Assembly: GCF_025370935.1 (NCBI RefSeq)
Contig: NC_133472.1
Span: 14,663,863-14,727,862 of the forward strand
Source of the DNA: Choristoneura fumiferana
Lineage: Eukaryota; Arthropoda; Insecta; Lepidoptera; Tortricidae
Reading direction: 5' to 3'
Length of the DNA: 64,000 nt
Positions 1-10,972 of this stretch are shown here, in pieces. Under the pieces are notes generated by a model. It had not been told where the DNA came from and searched no databases. It saw nothing but the letters and a program-made list of their open reading frames with translations. The position numbers were made by a program, and so were the translations under genes. Each line of letters opens with the position of its first letter. Positions within the stretch are counted from its first letter, which is position 1.

Positions 1-80
1 GCCCGGACAATGTGATAAATAATGAAGTTTAGATAATAATTATCACTTTGTATGCCCTTATTAATCACTTGGTCCATAAC
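1..80. repeat. MITE fragment, 'GACAATGTGATAAATAATGA' family
   Basis: The first 80 bases match, inverted, the element at 58270-58376, including ATCACTTGGTCCATAAC. A partial relative (ATGGACTAAGTGATAAA) lies near 50446. Confidence 0.55.
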
Positions 81-238
81 CATATACATATCATTGTTGA
101 AAGATACAGTCCAAAACCCACCATCTAAAGATACATGATAAGATATGTGTGTAAAAATCCTTCCCCTTCGTCTGAACGTTTACTTGTTATACATAATTTA
201 TGTTTAACTACGAGCAGTAGATGCCGTTAAAACCACTT

Positions 239-377
239 TTTACGCATTCACTGCCGGCATTGTTTTTCCAACTTTCGCTAAGTGCCGCAAACGCACAAAT
301 GCGTTCAAATGTGTGCGGAATCCTGACAGCGGCACTGGGTGAACGTATATATGCGTTGCCGGCCGTGAATGCGTTAA
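239..377. repeat. palindromic MITE, TTACGCATTCACTGCCGGC termini
   Basis: Inverted ends (TTACGCATTCACTGCCGGC / GCCGGCCGTGAATGCGTTAA) enclosing internal AATGCGTTC. Related to 9151-9326. Confidence 0.65.
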
Positions 378-2694
378 TAGCTACTATAATTATTAGATTC
401 AGCATTGAGACGCCTAGTAAAATAAATAATTAAATTCATGAACGGGAAGTAGAAATTTTAAGTTCAGCCGCGAGGATAACAAAATATGTTTATTGGTAGT
501 GGTGGTTAGTAGGTAGGCACATGGTAAAACTCACTTTGTATCTGCTTGCTAAATTCCTCAACCTCGGGTATTCGGAATCAGAATACCTACAGTCACAATT
601 ATTGCGAAGTAGGTATCGAAGGTATGCAAATTTACATGCTGTTTCAATGTGACACGTTATGTAGAGTGCGATAGAATCTGTCAACGGCTGCGAGCTTCTG
701 CTGAAGGACCATTGTCGAGGTCGCCTGCGGTGGGCGACCACACGTCGCGACCGCATCGCACGCGCCGCCGCAGTTTGGCAAAAAGAGCCCGTGGGGGGCA
801 CGGGAATGTAGATCGAGTGACATAATTTGGACGAACGAGTTTTTGGATCGGAAGCTCTTAATATATCAATGGGTTACGGCGGTTTGATTCATAGCAAGTA
901 GTTATATTTAATTTGAAACCTACCTTATATTTACTTATTTGTTTTTTTTAACCTACTTCAGAGTTAACAGTTTTAAAAATCAAACAATTTACACCAAGAC
1001 CATTAAAACATAGGTAAACGACTAAGTGCTCGACATGCTAATGCCAAATAGATGACATTTGTATAAAACTAAATAAGGCAACTATTGGGCGTGTAGATAC
1101 CTTACGTGCAAGAAAGTAGGTACTGATATCTATTACCTACTCGTATGATAAGTACTCTAGTTACCTAACATAACATGTCTTTATAATTGTAGAGCAAATC
1201 AGTGGGGATCAAATGTAATGTCGGGGTGGTTTCCGCAATTATCCACTAATTTCTATGTTTTACGACATTCGTGTGTTTTCACGTAGATAATAAAAGCCTA
1301 ACCTAGGTAATAAACTGTGGTATTTGTTCCCGGGGCGAGGAGACAGGTCGCCGCGCAAGAAGTCGCGTGCGCGCCACTCCGCGTCTCGCCAGTAAAAAGA
1401 TAATAGCTACTCTCCAAGCTGTAAACGAGGAGGGTCAGATTCCACGTACACACTGAATTAATTATTTCAGCGAACTAATGCACACTTTGAGCTTATCAAC
1501 GTTGCTTTAATTAATTTAATAGTCAATGTCCAATTCAAAACCGCTTGTTTTTTTTATAAAACATATGAAACATATTCCTTATTCATGCTTTTGCGTGCTT
1601 GTTTGTGTATTTTGAAAAACTTTGACTTTGTTAATTGGTGACAATGATTTTATGATTCAATCATAAATTAAGTCGTGCCCGTTTTAACAAACGGTTGATT
1701 TACAGCTTTTGACAATGAATGCAAGAATTACATTCGTTCAATTAGTAAAAGGGCTTCAGGGAATGTCACTCAAAATTGGTTACGCCTGGCTAAAAATGTA
1801 GCAGGCTTTTGTCACACACTGTTGAAAAGGGACAAAGTTTCCAAATAAGTACAATGTGGAACAATGGCAGCACCCGATGTCTTGTTTACGAAACACACTT
1901 TGCGCGAAATAATAGTCGTATGAATACCACGAGCCCACCGTGACGGGACAGAGCCAACGGTTTGGGAATGAAGCAATAAATTACTTTCCAACACCTCTGT
2001 AGGGTAACAGACAAATATCAAACAAAATATAATCAATACGTCTTCACTTACAAAACGCTGACGTTTAGAACTGTGCTCATTTTGTTACTCGCATTAGGTA
2101 GGTGCAAGAGAAACAGCTGCCTGTCCTATCACATTAAGTAATAGGTAGAAATCTACGCGACTAGACATTACTAAAGAAAGTAAGTAACATTTTATTAATT
2201 AAATGTATTATTTGCGTTAATTGAATGGACTTTCATAGTTTAACACCAGGCTTCGTCCTATTATTTGTTTGGTCGTAAACCAGTATCTAAAACTACAAAA
2301 ATACAAAAAACAAAACAAATACAAAAATATGTATTTTGAAACAAACAAAATAGTTTTCTTGTATGGAGTTTTAGTTGATTAATTTATATTCGCCATAAAT
2401 TATTACGCGTCCACAGTAACGCAATTTGAGGGACAAAAGGGCATTGTTGTATTTTTTGTAACAAAAGTTAGTTCGTGTGTCAAGGCATTGAATTTTATTA
2501 TTACTTTAAAGCCCTTTTTTAATTTGATTCTGTTTTGTTTTCAAATACTTACCAGCATTTGGTGCAATCAGGCTGGACGAAACACATGGCATGCTGTTAA
2601 TTATAGTAGTGAACCTGTAGAATGGTAAGTACCTACATAAAAAGTAAAACACCCTATAAAATTTTCATTTCTCTGAGCTACATGCTCGTATACC

Positions 2695-2934
2695 GGGTGT
2701 GGCCTCTAATACGAGCTAAAAATTAAAACATAGATCGTCCTCGTCAAACTGAACAACATTAGTTCAGCGACTTTTAAAAATAATGGAGTCTTTGAATTTT
2801 CCTTTTTTCATACAAATTAAATACTGCTATAATATCAATGTATACGCCATCCTAGAACCCAACTGACGTCACCTGTCACGCTACAAACATTAAGCATTTT
2901 GCTTTACATTGCTTCTTCGAATAAACTTAAAACG
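2695..2934. repeat. truncated copy of the GGGTGTGGCC terminal-repeat element
   Basis: Nearly identical over about 230 bp to 47538-47833 (shared GATCGTCCTCGTCAAACTGA and CGCCATCCTAGAAC). The right terminal repeat is missing. Confidence 0.75.
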
Positions 2935-3179
2935 GGCTCGCACACACGATCAGAGGATCGTAAGCAGAGGCTTACCACCACTGGCAACCACGGCTACCTG
3001 ATTTAAAAATGATCATGCATAAACGTAACTTATGTGTCAGTCAGTCATGGAACTGCATGAACACACATTTGTTGCATAAATGTAGCTCTTTATGACGGTG
3101 GAAGCATTCTACACTTCCACTGAACGTAGATATAGTTAGTGTTTAGTTATAATTTTGTAACTAAGGGACGCATACATTC

Positions 3180-3400
3180 CTGTATTATTATTATTCTTTT
3201 TTTAAATTTTATACTGTAGTTTTTAAGTGTTTTCTTTGTAATTATTTTATTTTGAAAAAAAAAAATACTCTGCTAAGTTTCTTGCGGCGCATTCTTCTTG
3301 GCAATGATGGTCTTTCCGAAAGCGCTGGTATTTAAAAAAAATATGTGTAAAAGTGCGTGGCCTATTTACTGAATAAATGATTTGGATTTGGATGGATAAG
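3180..3400 (+). mobile_element. LINE-type 3' tail fragment
   Basis: GTTTCTTGCGGCGCATTCTTC, then GGCAATGATGGTCTTTCC, and a TGAATAAATGATTTGGATTT end. The same tail is at 63790-63897; relatives are at 5970-6060 and 25680-25745. Confidence 0.6.
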
Positions 3401-4870
3401 GTGGCGGGAGACCAATGTAATTAATTGTTTCAGTTCTTTGATCTGGACATCCGCAAAGTAACGCCTGATTCGATAAATTATTTAAAATACGCTTAATTAA
3501 CAAGCTATGTTTAGAGAAACGGAACCATGCTTCATGTTTTAAATTATCCCTTTAATTGTGGTAAGGTTTTTTTGTCATTATATAAATAAGTAAGATGTCG
3601 ATAATTTGTTATAAAAAAGTCGCTATCACACAGAATTCTCACGGAAATGGCAGATGTTATTCCTATCTTGCTGCCTATCTGTATGGTATTGGCTATTGAC
3701 CGCTCCCGCATGACAGTATTTCATCGAGCACTTCAAAGTGAACACTCTATCAATGGCCAATTAATAAAAATTACCTCTTACATAAAACTATTAACGTCCA
3801 ACAGCGCGCGTCGCCGATAAACTGATCGGAATCATCTCCGGGAACGATAATAAATTAATTGTTTTATAATGTCACAAGCGAGACGCGATAAAAACCCGAC
3901 AAATGACTACGGAATTGAGACATCCCGCTATCTCCTTTATTATTAGACACGTGAACCTCTTAACGAAGAACAGCCGTCGCAAGATAAAACCTATCGAGAA
4001 ATCAAAATGGCTGCGCCTTCATTTTTTCCGGTCCCAGCGTGAGCCCTATGCTAATGAGACCCAAAAACAAACATTGTTACAAGCCGAATGTGTAACATAC
4101 AATAAAAATAAATTAAATAATAAAGGGAATCGTTAAAATGGAAGAAATGTCCGTAATTTATCCACGAGTCACCTTTTAGGCATTCCGTGGATGCCTTCGC
4201 GGCGGGGTCCCGCTCGCTCTAGACGCGATCTCCAAGGCGCCACAAAAAGACGCATTCAATAAGCCGTTGGCCATTACCGGACGTAATCGATGAGATAAAT
4301 TAATAATAATGAAATCAGAAAGACATAGTCTTCCCTTTGCCCTATCCAAGTAGGTGCCTATGTAAGTACCTTTATACCTTCACATTCGATGATAACTTCT
4401 TGTGACAATTTATTTATGAATTTTTGAAGAACCAACAGCTATAAATATGTAGGTAAGCTTATTCTATAGTAAAAATGCAGGCTATTAATAGGATCTCACA
4501 AATAGAATAAAAATTAACTAATTACTAAGTAGATAAGTATAGTTCACGTAGATATTACTTTAGCACACTAAGGTCCAATATCATCACAGCCAAAAACACT
4601 TACAAGTCAATCAGCCATATTGTTATTTTTCTGATGTAGGAAGAGTCATAAAATGGTAAGCAATTACTTGACCGACTATATACATACCTACCTACGCCAC
4701 GCACATAGCTATGAGTATTATACCACTGAAGTACTTAATATAGGCATAGAAATATTATCGTGTGTATTTTTTTCCATAGTCGATATCGTCATGCATCTAT
4801 GTACTTTATGGCGTTTACGGCACATAGATGTCGATGTCACCATGTTTTGCGTTTTTAAAGGTTTTATAGG

Positions 4871-4965
4871 TAGAGTCATTCACGATGACGCGTGTCGTGG
4901 TTCTTATTACAATGTCATTAATGTCTAATTTTGTCAAAATCACGCGTCTTCGTGGATGGCACTAG
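4871..4965. repeat. 95-bp MITE, TAG(A)GTCATTCACGATGACGCGT
   Basis: Matches 46114-46205 throughout, with imperfect inverted ends (ATTCACGATGACGCGT / ACGCGTCTTCGTGGATGGCA). Confidence 0.65.
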
Positions 4966-5031
4966 GTAAGGTATAGTGGATTACGGTAGGTAACTACCGT
5001 AACGTAGGTGCGTTCCGTAGTACCTAGGTAA

Positions 5032-5800
5032 TCCTACTAATATTATAAATGTGAAAGTTTGTGAGTGAGTATGTGAGTGAGTGAGTGAGTATGTTTGTTT
5101 TCTTCACGCTAAAACGGCTGGACGGATTTGGATGAAATTTGGCGAAAAGTTAGTTTATAACCTGGATTAAAATATAGGATACTTTTTATCCCGGTATTCC
5201 CACGGGATAGGGATAAAATCTCGAAATAACAACCTCTGGGCTTAGAGTCATGAAATTTGGTATGTAGGTAGTTGGACGTTTGGAATAACAGATAGGTGAC
5301 TTTTTGACCCGATATTCCCACGGGATACCTAGGGATGAAATCTTGAAATAACAACCGCAGGGCTTAGAGTCATTAAATTTGGTATGTAGGTAGCTGGACC
5401 TCTGAAATAACACATAGGCTACTTTTTATCCCGATATTCCCCCGGGATAGGGATAAAATCTTGAAATAACTCGAAATAACAACCTCTGGGCTTAGAGTCA
5501 TGAAATTTGGTATGTAGGTAGTTGGACGTTTGGAATAACAGATAGGTGACTTTTTGACCCGATATTCCCACGGGATACCTAGGTATGAAATCTTGAAATA
5601 ACAACCGCAGGGCTTAGCCATTAAATTTGGTATGTAGGTAGCTGGACTTCTGGAATAACACACAAACTAATTTTTATCCCGATATTTCCACGGGATAGGG
5701 ATAAAGTCTTGAAATAATAACCGCTGGGCTTAGAGTCATGAAATTTGGTATGGCGATTAGCTGGATATCTGAAATGACCACCTCAGAAAAGTACCCTTTA
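5032..5800 (+). mobile_element. Helitron-like element with internal higher-order tandem repeat
   Basis: Starts with CTACTAATATTATAAATGTG, a common 5' end of lepidopteran Helitron-like elements, with GTGAGTGAG microsatellite and AAACGGCTGGACGGATTTGG. Five monomers of about 114-130 bp follow, anchored on GGCTTAG...TCATGAAATTTGG at 5241, 5361, 5491, 5613 and 5727. Monomers 1-2 and 3-4 match as pairs about 250 bp apart. Minus-strand ORFs here are by-products of the repeat. Confidence 0.7.
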
Positions 5801-5969
5801 GAATAAAAAATGAATTTTGAAAATCGGTCCACAATTGACTGAGTAATCGGTGAACATACATAAAAAACACAAACATTGGAACATAGAATCTCCTCCTTTT
5901 TTGAAGTCGGTTAAAAATGAAGTTGTGTTAAATACTTGTGTTGTATAGATATCGCTTATTATAAATCAG

Positions 5970-6060
5970 TTTAAAAAAATACCTCGTTGAGTTTCTTGCC
6001 GGATTCTTCTCAACAGAGGTTTTTCCGAACCGGTGGTAGATTTTTCATGACATTCATAAG
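5970..6060 (+). mobile_element. LINE-type 3' tail fragment
   Basis: GAGTTTCTTGCCGGATTCTTC and TTTTTCCGAACCGGTGGTAG, matching 25680-25745 inverted. Confidence 0.55.
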
Positions 6061-6550
6061 TAGAGCGGGTTCTGGAGGAAGTTATACTTAAAGAAACAAG
6101 TATGCAAAATACTGAGGCAAAATATGAGAACCGCATTCTGTGAATAGTTTTGAACTCAGAAAAGCTTGCAAATTATGATTCTGAATGTTGCCTAAGACAT
6201 CATGCAAATGGCTGCAAATGGACTGAAAAAATGCTTTTGAGAAGAGACTCGTGGATTAGTGACAGCCTCGTGACAGCGTAAACATTTTATTTGTAATCAA
6301 CACAACGGTTGCTAAGAACACGGAATGACATAGAGTTGTGGTTTTTCCAAAATAAAGAGGTTTTAGTATACAATATTTGGTTTACATATAGCGGCATCCC
6401 TTTCGCGACTTTCTTTCATTCACTTGTAAACCATTTAGACTCAGCTCTGACAAATAAACGTCGTGGTCCCAATTTCGACGTTTCAGTTTAGGTGCCTAAA
6501 TTGAACTGCTCTGCGTTTGGATCGTTTATAAAAAGATCATGGTAGGCCTC

Positions 6551-6712
6551 CAGTTAATGCTGGGTAATATAATGCATTAACTCTTTTGTTGAAATAAGTC
6601 CGGTGAAATTTGCGGTTTCCATATACATTGTTCATTATTTCTTTAGAAACCACAATTTTTTTCAGACTTATTTCAACAAAAGAGTTAATGCATTATTACC
6701 CAGCATTAACTG
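6551..6712. repeat. near-perfect palindromic MITE, 162 bp
   Basis: Arms of about 48 bp (CAGTTAATGCTGGGTAAT ... CTCTTTTGTTGAAATAAGTC and the inverse) around a 60-bp loop. Confidence 0.8.
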
Positions 6713-7419
6713 AGCACGAAACACTAATTTTGTATTACCAATTTTAAGTCACCCTGTATATAACATATTATTATCTTGGTATATCATCCTGCTTATTATA
6801 GCATAGGCATTATGAATAATGTTGACTTAATTAATTAATTCAGAGAACAAGAAAACAAGTCAATATTTTTCGCTATTAGGTAGATTTAGCGCGTTCAACG
6901 CCCGCATCAGTAGGTATACTTTTTGATGCTAAACAACTAAGTATGCAAACAAATCCAAAACTTTACAAATTACTTAAATCTTTCTGCATGTACCTATTGC
7001 AAATATTACAGAGACAAATTAGATAAATGCACATTTACGCTAAAAGGTAGTATTACATACTTATTTGGATTAGGGTCGCAGGCGCCAGGCCGCGGCGCCA
7101 GGCGGCCTGCATACATTAAAATAACGCTGCCTGTAGTCGATGCTCTCTGATTCTATCATCGAGCCAAGTTTTAAACTTACTTTATGAGGGTAGTTTTTCG
7201 TAGTACCCAAATATAGATAATGCTTAGGAATATTTTGATGGTTACCACCATTAAACGGCTATTGTGATTAAAGTTATTGGTTACTTGCATACTTCAATGC
7301 AGCCTTGAATGCATGCTTGCATTCACTATTTCTTGCATACCTAATTACATGCTTGCTTACATGCTCACTTGCATGCGTGCCTTGCTTCGTTGAAATGTTT
7401 ATGGTTCACGCAAGCAAAG

Positions 7420-7436
7420 CCGCGGGTAAAAGCTAG
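7420..7436 (+). mobile_element. Helitron-like 3' terminus
   Basis: GCCGCGGGTAAAAGCTAG, with the CTAG end of the family. It follows a run of degenerate TTGCATGCTTGC words (7270-7380). Confidence 0.45.
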
Positions 7437-7668
7437 AAGGTAATAAATTTTAACACCACAAGAAATTCAACTAATGTACGATGAAAAACGCAATTAGTTA
7501 AAAAAAAAATTAAAAACACATGGTAGAGGTACTTAATTACCTCTAGTTACAAAAAACTTGTTATCACTTAAGATAACATCTATTCAGCAATATTAAGAAA
7601 AAGATTGTAAAAAATAACTAAGAAAAGGACCACGCTCAAAAACTTGAGCAGTAGGTAGGGATATTTAA

Positions 7669-8334
7669 AAAAACCGGCCAAGAGCGTGTCGGACACGCCC
7701 AAAATAGGGTTCCGTAGCCATTACGAAAAAAATAAGTAATATTTTTCTAAGGATTTCGTATTTTATACGGAATCTTCCAAGTTTAGGTATATTTTAATAC
7801 CTTAGGCTGCTATTTACTCTTAAACTACTAATAATTATCAAGCAGACTTAGCCGTTATAGTTTTCCTTGAAAGTTTGATTAATTTACTAGTTACCTACCA
7901 TTCTGAATTTTTTCAAAATTTTTCACCCAACGGTTTAGATTTTAGAAAGATCGATTTTAATGAAAATTTGCACTTTAAAGTTGAATATTTTGCAAACAAA
8001 TCACTGAATCGAAAAATCGTTATATCAACCCTGTAATGATTTTTAAAGACCTATCCAACGATACCCCACACACTACAAGTTTAGTACAAGGTTAGTTTAG
8101 TTTAGTTAGTATGAGAAAAAAAAAACAGCCCCACTTTACGTCTATGGGAGGTACCCTTTTTTTACTTTTTTGTATTGTACTACTTTGTCGGCGTGACTGA
8201 TATGTATATTCATGTCAAATTACAGCTTTCTAGTACTAACGGTCTCTGAGCTTACCCGTGGACAGACAGACAGACAGACGGACAGACATGGCGAAACTAT
8301 AAGGGTTCCTAGTTGACTACGGAACCCTAAAAAT
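7669..8334. mobile_element. GGGTTCCGT / ACGGAACCCT repeat, full-length copy
   Basis: Starts GGCCAAGAGCGTGTCGGACA with TAGGGTTCCGTAG and ends CTACGGAACCCTAAAAA after a CAGACAGACAGACGG microsatellite. Other copies: 14999-15160, 15708-16206, 18194-18241, 31612-32148 (inverted), 37031-37735 (inverted), and an internal piece at 51556-51720. Confidence 0.75.
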
Positions 8335-9150
8335 TACATATTTCAGCCATTTCGAAAGATCATAGAGCCACTATAGTGTTTATATCATTAGGTATTGGCA
8401 GGATCAGTCTTATAGGTTTAGTCAGTAGGTATGTTGGCACATACGATAGTAGTAAAGCACAATTTATGTATTGGTCGACTACGTAATTCCGGCCGTTTCC
8501 GTGACAGACGACCTCGTGAAATTAGTGTACTTATATAAATCACTTGACTAAATAATTGAAAGTAGTTTTTAACTGTGTTCTTTACATATCTTGATGAATA
8601 CGACTCGTAATCTATATTCCACTCTATTTACGTGTGAATGATAAAAGTCAAGACTACAGACATATCGAGATACACCTAGAGTTTACCTACCTTGCGTGTA
8701 AAAAGTTTGATCCACGGTCAAAGTTTTGTTCGACCTAAATGCGCGAAGCGCTTCGAAAAAGCCGCCGCTAGAATCGCGGCGGCACGCCTTACAATCGTTT
8801 CCGCGCGCCTTTGAATCGGTACCGTGCAGTCTTGATTTCCCATCACTAAATCTCGCTCGTGATGTCATCGTAGCTACGAAAAATTCAACGAGCTAGCTTC
8901 TCATACAGTTTGAAGCGCTCTTTTCGTCTATCTCGATATAAGGTCTGTGGTCAAGACCATTAAAAAAATCAAAGTTCAAAATTCGAGCAGATTCAATAAA
9001 CGTATCAAATTTGGTTGCAAGTGTTGGTCCAACAGTAACATTAGCCACAAAGCCGTGTTATTTATGCAAGTACATATGTATTGTACTCTATTAATATATA
9101 GTAATACGTCCAATTATAGCAAGTTCCTTGAAAAAAATCTTAATTAGACG

Positions 9151-9326
9151 TTAACGCACGCACTGCCATACCTGACTTCCAAGGGTGCCACCGACGCAAA
9201 CACAGACTAATAAGAGATACTACATATGACGCAAATATGCGTTCAAAATGTATAAATAATTATGACGGTGGCACTGGGCGAAATTCCGAAAACGCATATA
9301 TGCGTCGGTGGCAGTTAATGCGTTTA
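9151..9326. repeat. palindromic MITE, same family as 239-377
   Basis: TTAACGCACGCACTGCCA at the left and TGGCAGTTAATGCGTTTA at the right; the interior also pairs (GCAAATATGCGTTC, ACGCATATATGCGTC). Confidence 0.65.
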
Positions 9327-10629
9327 TCCTGCGTTAATTTATCTTTTTGAAAAGGGTGAATGTTAATGAAACAAGTATTTACTTTAATTTTTTATTGATA
9401 AATTCACATTCAAATTATAGACCACTTTGATGACAGATATTACAATATGGGAGTTCTACAGACAATTTTTTAATTATTATTTATTACTTATACTGTATCG
9501 GTACTTTTCAATTTCTAAATCTACTGAAACATTAGCTACATCGATTTTAGGGTGCGTAAATGCTTCAAATTTCAGTGTTACGAGTGAGCCAGCAATAAGT
9601 AAGTCGGAAAATAGACAATTGAAAATACAATATTACATCACTTCATTTACGATTTCCACAATACACATAATCAACGAACGTCAAAAATATTTCTATATTA
9701 ATAAGACTACTACATTTAATAGTTACTGTCAAAATTATAAAATGCCTGCGTTAGAATATACCCATGGTCTCGCGCAATGGGCCCTCTAGTTGAGGTATTT
9801 CGACAATATTCCAACAGAAATCCATCTCTTACCAGCATAAAAACAGCGTGTAACAGTCATGATTGTTTGGAAAATAAACCAAAATAAACAAAGTGAAATA
9901 AATAAACATAGTATAATCCCGGACGAAAGCTTCGTGCAACATAAAACCAGAAATAAAATGTCTATCCCGACCTGACTGTAAAGTGTTAAAACACCATCTC
10001 CATGGATGATATCCCAACGAGGACAAGTCATGAACATCTTGACATGTCAGAAAATAAAATGTGACTCTTAATTACGCTAGCCGACTTGATCAAATGTGGC
10101 GCAGTGTCATTAGATTAGGTACGCATTAACTGACAGGTATTTTGTATGCCACTCAAACTAGGTTTACAGTAAGAACATAATTAAGAGGAATTACAATGCC
10201 GCTCTACGCCAGTTCATTAAATAACCTGCCCGCTCTAGCGTGAATATTAATTTGACGTATCGAGTGAAGTGTAGGAATGGTGTGTGTATGTACTGCGGAG
10301 GTGTAAGGATCAGTGAGCTGTAAGTCGGTAGAGCGGGAGTGGCACGACCCCGGGCGGCGAGCCGCGCCCTGAGATTCAGCGCCCGCGACCCGTTCGCTTG
10401 CACACCGGCACCGTCTCATCGCACTCGCACCGCACTCTTCCATCCTATCAACATTGTCGCACAAAAGCTGTACTAAATTCAGCCCGACCTTGTATTATTG
10501 CGATATAAACGAGGCGCTCTAGTACTCGCACTCTCTAACGAGACGGTCGAGCCAAATTTCGTACAACCTGCTGAACCATATATCCGTTGACAACTACTTA
10601 AGTAATAAACATGCTCGGATAAGTATGTA

Positions 10630-10635
10630 TTTATT
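10630..10635 (-). other. candidate poly(A) signal of bel
   Basis: AATAAA on the minus strand about 225 nt past the bel stop. No closer copy was seen. Actual 3'-end use cannot be judged from sequence. Confidence 0.4.
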
Positions 10636-10859
10636 TGAAATTGAAATGGCTATTTAGTTTTTACTCGATTTCCGCTAACAGTTATAATATTATTTCATTA
10701 TTATAGTTATAAATATCCGCTGTTCGAGGAAAACGGGACCATAGGAATCTCGGGTCCCGCGTATATCCGCGAACGTCTTATCTAAGACGATCGTCATGTC
10801 GCTTAGGTAGAGATGTGCGGGCCGGGTCCGTGAGCGGTGCGTGCGGGGCGGGGCGGGGC

Positions 10860-10972
10860 TTACGAGTCCCCCCACCAGTCCTGGCCGCCGCTGCTGCCGC
10901 CTCCGCCACCGCCGCCGTACGAGCCGCCGTAGTTGCCACCGTACGATCCACCGCCGCCGCCGTATGCGAAAC
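10860..10972 (-). CDS. bel: bel coding exon 13 with stop codon
   Basis: Encodes FAYGGGGGSYGGNYGGSYGG, a Gly/Ser run and QDWWGDS, then TAA at 10860-10862. The terminal DWW is conserved in Belle/DDX3 proteins. Acceptor TGTAAAG; 36 codons after the split Gly. Confidence 0.94.

Larger units (their letters stand above)
378..10600. other. gene-poor interval left of bel
   Basis: AT-rich. Apart from the repeats listed I see no proven gene. GC-rich islands at 690-800, 1325-1395, 7075-7115 and 8730-8850 stand out; only the last has a possible exon (ATG 8868 to donor CAAG|GTAGGT at 8691, minus, about 59 codons, unsupported by any neighbour). 3780-4310 is repeat-free with clustered GATAA words. 10290-10560 is GC-rich, single-copy and unexplained. 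Confidence 0.5.

Noticed and set aside
1325..1395. Possible minus-strand exon (YWRDAEWRARDFLRGDLSP)
   Set aside because: The frame is open in a short GC-rich island, but no acceptor/donor pair or partner exon fits and other frames are also open.
4653..4928. 91-codon plus-strand ORF
   Set aside because: Its last third is a dispersed 95-bp MITE also found at 46114; no codon bias or splice context.
5109..5663. Four related minus-strand ORFs (MLFQDFIPRYPVGISG...)
   Set aside because: They follow the monomer period of the tandem repeat, share internal stops and lack any splice or family support.
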